Part shown: in pieces, positions 52,318 through 57,850 of the stretch | Layout of the letters: each line of letters starts with the position of its first letter | Position numbering within the stretch: the first letter of the stretch is position 1 | Source: Planctomycetota bacterium | GTDB lineage: Bacteria; Planctomycetota; Uabimicrobiia; Uabimicrobiales; JABWCH01 | DNA: 57,850 nucleotides | NCBI GenBank assembly: GCA_017993505.1 | Contig: JAGOMP010000010.1 | Coordinates: 1 to 57,850, forward strand | Direction: 5' to 3' | Program-made: the position numbers and the translations under genes | Notes under the pieces: generated by a model | Seen by the model: the letters and a program-made list of their open reading frames with translations, nothing else | Told to the model about the DNA's origin: nothing | Database searches by the model: none

Positions 52318-53547
52318 ATGAAGCAACGATTTTCTATTTTTACAAAAAAAAATTTTAAAATCATAGAAAGTGGAATCTATGAAATTTTAGAAAAACTAGG
52401 CTTTCTTTGTTTTTCAGACAATGCAAACAAAATTTTAAAATTTCATGGCAGTCGTGTATCAGAATTTCTTGTGAAAATTCCAGAGAGCATTGCTAGCCCC
52501 TTCCTTGCACAAAGTAAGATCATGCCTGTTCAAAAACAAAGAACGATTTTAGGATATGCTGAAAATTTACAAGATATCTCTAAACATAGTTTTCAATTAG
52601 CAACTCCCGAAGATTCAAAAAAAATTATTAACCTTGCTCATTCCATGAAACAAATTGATGTAATTTGTGCTGCAGTCAAATCTTCTGAAATTCCTCTCTT
52701 AGAACAAGCAATGCATGATTACATTCGATGCTTTGAAAACAGTTCTAAACCATTTTGTTGCACAACACAATATCCTAATTCATTACAAGAAGTTTTTTCC
52801 ACTGCTCAAAATCATGGTCATGATATCAGCGAAAAAATAGTAGGCGTTTTAGATACGCCCACTATTTTACGATTAGAGGAAAATCAAATCAAAATTTTAG
52901 ACACATATATTGAAAATAATTGCACTATCTTTCTAAAAGTCCCTTGTTTATTCAATTCACCTTTAGATTTTCCCCATGCTATGGCATTGACATTAGCACA
53001 TTATCTTTCTATCTACATTTATTTACAATGGAATAATTTTCAAATGCCATTGATTTTACAATTGGCAGAATTTCCAGAAACGCCTACAAAACAAGGATAT
53101 TCTGAATCTGTACTTTCCTTTTTTCAATATGAAAATGCCTTATATGAAATTTGTCAACATTTTCATATTCCTCTTGCACTGCCTGTTTTACCGATCCATG
53201 ACATTGACTTTTTAGATGGATATATAGCAGGATTGCAGCATATGTTTCTATTGCATTCTAATGTAGTTGCTATTACTGGTATTGGAAAAGTATCTCCTTT
53301 TGATTTTTCTATACAAAATTTATTTTTAGAAAATGAATTTTTCGAATATTTGCGTCAAATACCACAAATTGGTACTTTCCCAGAACAAAAAATGGATTGG
53401 GATAATTTTTTAGAAGAATTTTATCCTCATGAAATTCCTGGAAGCACTTGGCAATCTAATGTGTTTCGATATGATGTATTAAATTTATGGCGCAATGAAC
53501 GAACAACATTACAAGAACGTCTTGCCAAAAAAATTGCTACTCTTTAG
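52318..53547 (+). CDS. Divergent MttB-family protein
   Basis: The 409-residue protein starts at ATG 52318, 1 nt after the stop of the SCP2-MttB gene, with GGGAGC upstream. Its N-terminus resembles that of MttB-like proteins (ESGIYEILEKLGFLCFSDNANKIL; compare RTGCRVQDEQACKVLAEYGC). The centre keeps a TIM-barrel-like pattern with many b/a units but is much diverged. It is probably a non-catalytic or specialised paralog that partners the upstream protein (inference). A longer in-frame start at 52273 overlaps the previous gene and is less likely. Confidence 0.65.
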   Translation: MKQRFSIFTKKNFKIIESGIYEILEKLGFLCFSDNANKILKFHGSRVSEFLVKIPESIASPFLAQSKIMPVQKQRTILGYAENLQDISKHSFQLATPEDSKKIINLAHSMKQIDVICAAVKSSEIPLLEQAMHDYIRCFENSSKPFCCTTQYPNSLQEVFSTAQNHGHDISEKIVGVLDTPTILRLEENQIKILDTYIENNCTIFLKVPCLFNSPLDFPHAMALTLAHYLSIYIYLQWNNFQMPLILQLAEFPETPTKQGYSESVLSFFQYENALYEICQHFHIPLALPVLPIHDIDFLDGYIAGLQHMFLLHSNVVAITGIGKVSPFDFSIQNLFLENEFFEYLRQIPQIGTFPEQKMDWDNFLEEFYPHEIPGSTWQSNVFRYDVLNLWRNERTTLQERLAKKIATL

Positions 53548-54085
53548 AATTTTCCAAATTTTGTTTATAATTTCGCATGACTCTTTGAATATATTGATTT
53601 GTCTCTTTACTAGCCTTATTTTGGATAATATCTTCTGTACTATTCCCAGGATTTTCACGAAGCCAACGTGCTACTCTGGTAGGACCTGTATTGTAACTTG
53701 CTAATACTGCAATAACATCGCCTTGAAATCGTTTCAGAAGTTTTGAAATATAATAAGCACCTAAACGTATATTAATATGAGGTGTAAAAATATTTTCCTT
53801 ATCTAGGTCAATTTTTAATTCATGTGCAAGTTCCTTTGCTGTAGCAGGCATAATTTGCATGAGACCTTGTGCACCTTTTGAAGAAATCACATTTTGCTTT
53901 CCGCTAGATTCTGCTTGGATAATTGATTTTAATAAAACAGAATCAATAGAAAAGTGACGAGCTTCTTCTTGAATAATTGAATCCAATGTGTTGGGAAATT
54001 TTGTTTTATATATTTTTCCCATAATGATTCCTAAACACATAGACACACACATAATTATACAAGCCAACCATATTTTTTTTCTCAC
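53537..54085 (-). CDS. Membrane-anchored lytic transglycosylase (SLT family)
   Basis: The 182 residues have an N-terminal membrane anchor and an SLT domain. Motifs are IIQAESSGKQNVIS (catalytic Glu), GAQGLMQIMPATAKEL, NIRLGAYYISKLL and VLASYNTGPTRVARW, the classic family 1 set. It cleaves peptidoglycan glycan strands, so the organism has peptidoglycan. It converges on the MttB-like gene with an 11-bp overlap of the ends. Confidence 0.93.
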   Translation of the reverse strand: MRKKIWLACIIMCVSMCLGIIMGKIYKTKFPNTLDSIIQEEARHFSIDSVLLKSIIQAESSGKQNVISSKGAQGLMQIMPATAKELAHELKIDLDKENIFTPHINIRLGAYYISKLLKRFQGDVIAVLASYNTGPTRVARWLRENPGNSTEDIIQNKASKETNQYIQRVMRNYKQNLENSKE

Positions 54086-54178
54086 GATTTTCTCCTTTTT
54101 TGTATCTTATCATATCATAAAAAACATATATAAGCAAGTTCTTATGATTATGACATAGATATGGTTTTTCTTTTTTTG

Positions 54179-54207
54179 TTGACTTTTAAAAAAAAATAAG
54201 ATAGTAT
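54179..54207 (+). promoter_or_regulatory. Candidate promoter of rpmH
   Basis: TTGACT, a 17-bp spacer and TAGTAT, about 130 bp before the rpmH start, in the gap after the divergent transglycosylase gene. I see no other gene in 54086-54334. Confidence 0.4.
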
Positions 54208-54334
54208 AAATAGAATAATAATGAGAAAAAAAATTTATTTGTTTTTTTTATTTTAAAAAAAATCACATTTAGATTTTTATTTAAGTGTATATAAAATTAT
54301 ATAGTTATGATCCTTTTAGTTTTAGGAGTTTTCT

Positions 54335-54466
54335 GTGAAAATTAATATTAGAAATTCTAGCGTAAAATATAGAAGAAAAAACGGATTTTTGACCAAAATG
54401 AAAACAAAAAGCGGAAGACAAATATTAAAGAATCAAAGAGATCGACGCAACAATCGAAAATCTTAA
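54335..54466 (+). CDS. rpmH: Ribosomal protein L34
   Basis: This 43-residue basic protein starts at GTG with AGGAG 6 nt upstream. Its core, RRKNGFLTKMKTKSGRQIL, matches the L34 signature RKHGFRxRMxTKxGRxVL, and it ends with a basic NQRDRRNNRKS. It is part of the large ribosomal subunit. In most bacteria rnpA follows and dnaA is near; here a terminator and a MoxR gene follow, so the usual origin-side operon is broken up. Confidence 0.88.
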   Translation: MKINIRNSSVKYRRKNGFLTKMKTKSGRQILKNQRDRRNNRKS

Positions 54467-54473
54467 TACTCTA

Positions 54474-54539
54474 TTGCCAGATGTTCAGATGTTACATGTT
54501 TATCACTTAACAAAATTTATCATCTGGCAAATTTTTTTT
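54474..54539 (+). terminator. Rho-independent terminator after rpmH
   Basis: TTGCCAGATG pairs with CATCTGGCAA across a 37-nt loop, followed by eight T. It lies 7 nt after the rpmH stop. Confidence 0.75.
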
Positions 54540-54690
54540 CAATTTATTTTAAATATTGGTTTTTAATTACATAGTATAGTATAATATATAACGAATTATT
54601 ACTGAATATGTTATTTAGCAAATTTTTTCAATTTATTTTAAATATTGATTTTTAATTACATAGTATAACATATATAATGAATTTAATAAA
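54525..54690 (+). repeat. 89-bp tandem duplication of the moxR leader
   Basis: GCAAATTTTTT...CAATTTATTTTAAATATTG-TTTTTAATTACATAGTATA occurs at about 54527 and 54617 (offset 89 bp). Copy 2 runs into the moxR start codon (ATATATAATGAATT). Copy 1 has ATATATAACGAATT at the same place, a start codon changed to ACG. No Shine-Dalgarno sequence precedes the moxR ATG. Confidence 0.8.
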
Positions 54691-55672
54691 TTCTATTAAA
54701 GAAATAGAACAAAATATTATAGAATTTCAAGAATTTTATGCCTCCTGTATGCATTCCATTTCTTCTTATTTTATCGGTCATTCCGACATTGTGCAGTGTT
54801 TATGGATTGCTTTTATGGCAGGTGGTCATGTTTTAATTGAAGGATTACCAGGGCTTGGCAAAACATTTTTAGCACAATCCTTAGCTAATGCTTTAGGGTT
54901 AGATTGGAAACGAATTCAATTTACGCCTGATCTCATGCCTTCAGATATTTTAGGCTCCAATATTTTAACTCACAACGAAAATAGTCATCCCATAGTTTCT
55001 TTTGAACAAGGACCAGTTTTTACAGAATTGCTCTTAGCAGATGAAATTAATCGAGCAACACCACGTACACAATCTGCATTACTAGAAGCAATGCAAGAAA
55101 AACAAGTCACTATTTTTGGCAAATCGCATTCATTATCTCCCAATTTCATGGTCATAGCAACGCAAAATCCTATTGAAATGGAAGGTACATATCCTCTACC
55201 AGAAGCTCAATTAGATAGATTTTTTTTTAAATTATCCATGCAATACCCTAGTTTGGAAGATTTAATAAAAATTGGGAAAAGCACAACTTGTGGAAAGCCT
55301 ATGATTCTGGGTAAGTCTAGCCTTCGCGAGAAAATTTTGAATTTTAAAAAAATAATCTTGCAAGTTGAGATTGCTGATTATATAATTGAAGAGATATGTC
55401 AATTTATTTTAGAAACGCAACCAAATAGAACAGAATCATTACCCTTAGTCAAGGAATATGTAAAATATGGAGCAAGTCCTAGAGGAGTACAGACTTTAAT
55501 TCTAGGAGCCAAAATAGGTGCTTTTTTACAAGGTAGAATGCATGTTTCCAAAGAAGATTATTATTCTATTCTCATTCCTTCTTTGCAACATCGTATATGT
55601 TTAAATTTTTCTGGTGAGGCTGAAGGTCTGTCTACGATTGATATTTTAGACAAGATTAAAAGCAAGTTCTAA
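54677..55672 (+). CDS. MoxR-family AAA+ ATPase
   Basis: The 331 residues contain GLPGLGKTFLAQSLA (Walker A, about 55-69), a LLADEINRATPRTQSALLEAMQE Walker B/MoxR signature, VIATQNPIEMEGTYPLPEAQLDRF (sensor 1 and MoxR motif) and a C-terminal lid with YGASPRGVQTLI. MoxR ATPases act as chaperones that load cofactors or metals, usually with a von Willebrand A-domain partner. No such partner is visible before the window ends; the next gene is a long low-complexity protein. The start lacks a clear ribosome-binding site, so translation may be leaderless (inference). Confidence 0.93.
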   Translation: MNLINSIKEIEQNIIEFQEFYASCMHSISSYFIGHSDIVQCLWIAFMAGGHVLIEGLPGLGKTFLAQSLANALGLDWKRIQFTPDLMPSDILGSNILTHNENSHPIVSFEQGPVFTELLLADEINRATPRTQSALLEAMQEKQVTIFGKSHSLSPNFMVIATQNPIEMEGTYPLPEAQLDRFFFKLSMQYPSLEDLIKIGKSTTCGKPMILGKSSLREKILNFKKIILQVEIADYIIEEICQFILETQPNRTESLPLVKEYVKYGASPRGVQTLILGAKIGAFLQGRMHVSKEDYYSILIPSLQHRICLNFSGEAEGLSTIDILDKIKSKF

Positions 55673-55707
55673 AATTTAGTAATCATCAATACTTTGGAGG
55701 TCATATC

Positions 55708-57850
55708 ATGGACGATCGAGAATTTATGCGAAATAAATATGAGCATGAGCCACCAGCATATACAAAAGATCCTCTTCATATTGGATATATAGATCCAAAA
55801 CAAAAAATTACTGATCCTAATGTACCCTATTATATGCAACCAGAACCGCCCACTACGGATCCTGATAGGCTTAGGGTTCAATCGTTGCATCAATACTATC
55901 ATAATGACTATGATCCAGCTATATATCATCCTGATGATATTCATAATATACCTCCTAAAGATAGATTAGTTCCCGTTTCTATTCAAATGCAATATGATAG
56001 ATTTCGTCCTTTCATAGAAGCAGAACAAAAGAGAGAACAAGAGCGAGCTGAAAAAAAAGCTAGAGAACTTGAACAAGAAGTTGTTTGGAAAGAAGAAGAG
56101 CGAAAGAAAAAACTTGCACAAGACAGAGCCGAAGAAGAAAAAGAACGTGAACAAATCCGTAGACAAACAGAACGTGAAATAGCTGCAAATGCTGCATGGA
56201 AAGATATGGAATTTGATCCAGAAATTGCTAGAGAGCGTGGTCGTAAACTCATCGAACAAAAAAATAAAGAATGGGCAGAAAAACAAGAAAGAGAACGAAT
56301 AGAACACGAGCAATGGTTGGCTACTAAAGAAGGTCAAATAGCCGAAGCAAAAAGATTACAACAAATTGAATCTGCAGAGAGATATAGAAGAACGCCTGAA
56401 ATTACAGCAGAATGGGAAATTGCAGCCTACAAAGCTTGGGATGAACAAGATCGTTACCTTCGACATATGCAAGCATGTGCTGATGCGAGGATTAACGGTA
56501 CGCCTATGCCACCACCATACGTACCAAAATTACAACCTCGTAGGCGCTTTTTAATAGAAGATGAAATCAAAGATCGAGAAGCTGATGAAATGCCAGATTG
56601 GCTACGGAAAATTGGTGAAGAAGACAAAAAACGACATGATGCTGCATTAGCAAAACTTATGGCTCAATTAGCAGTCGAAGAAGAAGAGAAAAGAAAAAAA
56701 GAAGAAGAGGAAAAACAAATGAAAGAAGAGGAAAAACTCAAAAATTATTATTCTCCGATTTTTCCTCCAGAACCTCCATGTCCTGATACATTTGAGCAAG
56801 AAATGTCTCAACTTATAGCAGATCAAGCAGTAATGCAACCTATAGCAGAACAAATAGCGGCACAACCTATGGCAGAACAAACAGTTGTGCAATCTACACA
56901 AGAACAAGGAGTAGATATTACTACACCACCTTTTTTGGCTAAATCAGATCAAGAACAAGGAGTAGATATTACTACACCACCTTTTTTGGCTAAATCAGAT
57001 CAAGAACAAGGAGTAGATATTACTACGCCACCTTTTTTGGCTAAATCAGATCAAGAACAAGGAGTAGATATTACTACGCCACCTTTTTTGGCTAAATCAG
57101 ATCAAGAACAAGGAGTAGATATTACTACGCCACCCTTTTTGACTAAATCAGATCAAGAACAAGGAGTAGATATTACTACACCACCCTTTTTGACTAAATC
57201 AGATCAAGAAGTTATGCAACTCAAGGTAGTAGAGCAATCTACACCAAAGATTGAACAAAAAACGCAAGAAGATATTATAGCCTCCGCACGTTCTAGAGTT
57301 AAAACTTTAAAAGACGAAAGGGAAAATGGTGCTATTAATAGTAGTATGCTACAACAACCATCATCAATAACAGCAAAAGCTCCTGTTACTTCTTTGAAAT
57401 CTGTACAATCAATTACTTCTAATTCACAAGATACAGAATCATCGAAAAAGTTTCTAGATACAGAAGAAATAAATACTCTCAACTTAAGTTGTAAAAATAT
57501 ACCAAGAATAGATGAAAATTTAAACGATGTTACTTCATCAGTAATTTCTAGCAATCTGTTTGTAACTTCCAATACAACTCCATCTTATAAAACAAAAAAT
57601 ATATTTGCAAAGGTTTCTTCCTGTACTAATATTTCTCTAAATTCAAAGACAGATAAAAAATTGCGTGTAGTCAATACCAGTAAAGTATCACAAGTTCAAC
57701 CAGTGGAAGAACCAGTTCAATTTGTAGAACAAACACAAGAACAAATTCAACAAGAAGACAAAGTAGAACAAATACAAGAACAAATTCAACAAGAAGACAA
57801 AGTAGAACAAACACAAGAACAAATTCAACAAGAAGACAAAGTAGAACAAA
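55708..57850 (+). CDS. Long low-complexity repeat protein (partial, runs off the window)
   Basis: The open frame starts at ATG 55708 (GGAGG 8 nt upstream) and is uninterrupted for 714 codons to the end of the window. The N-terminal ~85 residues are Pro/Tyr/His-rich (MQPEPPTTDPDRL). A highly charged helical region with Glu/Arg-rich coiled coil follows (90-350), then six copies of a 17-residue repeat QEQGVDITTPPFLAKSD (56899-57204). A Ser/Thr-rich stretch comes next, and finally a 13-residue repeat EQIQQEDKVEQ near the end. No domain is recognised. It follows moxR by 35 nt, probably in one operon, and could be its substrate or a structural protein (inference). Confidence 0.8.
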   Translation, partial: MDDREFMRNKYEHEPPAYTKDPLHIGYIDPKQKITDPNVPYYMQPEPPTTDPDRLRVQSLHQYYHNDYDPAIYHPDDIHNIPPKDRLVPVSIQMQYDRFRPFIEAEQKREQERAEKKARELEQEVVWKEEERKKKLAQDRAEEEKEREQIRRQTEREIAANAAWKDMEFDPEIARERGRKLIEQKNKEWAEKQERERIEHEQWLATKEGQIAEAKRLQQIESAERYRRTPEITAEWEIAAYKAWDEQDRYLRHMQACADARINGTPMPPPYVPKLQPRRRFLIEDEIKDREADEMPDWLRKIGEEDKKRHDAALAKLMAQLAVEEEEKRKKEEEEKQMKEEEKLKNYYSPIFPPEPPCPDTFEQEMSQLIADQAVMQPIAEQIAAQPMAEQTVVQSTQEQGVDITTPPFLAKSDQEQGVDITTPPFLAKSDQEQGVDITTPPFLAKSDQEQGVDITTPPFLAKSDQEQGVDITTPPFLTKSDQEQGVDITTPPFLTKSDQEVMQLKVVEQSTPKIEQKTQEDIIASARSRVKTLKDERENGAINSSMLQQPSSITAKAPVTSLKSVQSITSNSQDTESSKKFLDTEEINTLNLSCKNIPRIDENLNDVTSSVISSNLFVTSNTTPSYKTKNIFAKVSSCTNISLNSKTDKKLRVVNTSKVSQVQPVEEPVQFVEQTQEQIQQEDKVEQIQEQIQQEDKVEQTQEQIQQEDKVEQ
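56899..57204 (+). repeat. Six 51-bp in-frame tandem repeats
   Basis: The unit CAAGAACAAGGAGTAGATAT continues for 51 bp and is repeated six times with only a few base differences. It codes for QEQGVDITTPPFLAKSD. The near identity points to recent expansion, and the copy number may vary. Confidence 0.95.
57727..57850 (+). repeat. 39-bp in-frame tandem repeats at the window end
   Basis: GAACAAATTCAACAAGAAGA followed by CAAAGTAGAACAA is repeated three times with small changes and continues past the window. It codes EQIQQEDKVEQ-type units. Confidence 0.85.

Noticed and set aside
55669..56337. Minus-strand open frames with hydrophobic Ser/Phe-rich products after moxR
   Set aside because: They are the complement of a Glu/Lys/Arg-rich coding region with a good start and ribosome-binding site on the plus strand.
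56899..57204. Possible CRISPR or non-coding satellite
   Set aside because: The 51-bp units are exactly in frame in a long open reading frame and have no spacers.

Overview
The window is about 57.8 kb of very AT-rich bacterial DNA (roughly 30% G+C by eye). The gene content suggests an anaerobic or fermentative bacterium of the Planctomycetota/PVC type or something similar. It has a Hanks-type Ser/Thr kinase, a pentapeptide-repeat pseudokinase, an FHA-SpoIIE phosphatase, PQQ-like propeller and squalene-cyclase-repeat proteins, a MoxR ATPase, phosphotransacetylase with acetate kinase, and MttB-type methyltransferases. This assignment is an inference from gene families; there is no rRNA and no tRNA in the window.

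Layout. 1-2.5 kb: a molybdopterin hydroxylase (minus strand), followed by decayed tandem copies of its own 3' end. 2.5-15.8 kb: an island-like minus-strand operon inserted between rdgB and that hydroxylase. It encodes a giant coiled-coil UPF1-like SF1 helicase, split into two frames at a (GGAA)11 tract; a protein with two tandem HEPN-like RNase domains; a protein ending in a DUF2997-like domain; a Clp-type AAA+ ATPase with a Ycf46-like front half; and a small radical-SAM protein. 15.8-16.4 kb: rdgB. 16.8-21.8 kb: two paralogous secreted proteins and a membrane-anchored HEAT-repeat protein. 22-27.8 kb: a pentapeptide-pseudokinase, pta, ackA and an RNase Z-like hydrolase. 28-31.5 kb: a tandem pair of Na+/Ca2+ exchangers and a secreted cyclase-repeat protein. 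31.6-39.5 kb: a minus-strand run of eight genes beginning with a Gly-rich lipoprotein that carries ten W-x-N motifs next to a radical-SAM/SPASM enzyme, which looks like a RiPP (triceptide-like) locus. It continues with a DtxR-like protein lacking its DNA-binding domain, an FHA-SpoIIE phosphatase broken by an A9 tract, and an HMG-CoA-lyase-like enzyme. 39.7-44.9 kb: a propeller protein and a saccharopine-dehydrogenase-like enzyme. 45.3-53.5 kb: a CBS protein, a Ser/Thr kinase, a repeat protein, a nuclease and two MttB-family proteins, one fused to an SCP2-like domain. 53.5-57.8 kb: a lytic transglycosylase, rpmH, a MoxR ATPase and a long low-complexity protein that runs off the end.

Two candidate systems stand out. 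The first is the 3.4-15.8 kb helicase/HEPN/AAA+/radical-SAM operon, a likely conflict (defence) system with a possible simple-repeat switch. The second is the W-x-N lipoprotein with its radical-SAM maturase at 37.3-39.5 kb. A third theme is genome-wide in flavour. Several gene boundaries carry decayed tandem copies of the gene's own end (xdh, rdgB, the radical-SAM gene, a secreted protein) or of its leader (CBS gene, moxR). Simple-sequence tracts also interrupt two large genes in ways that a slip of one unit would repair.
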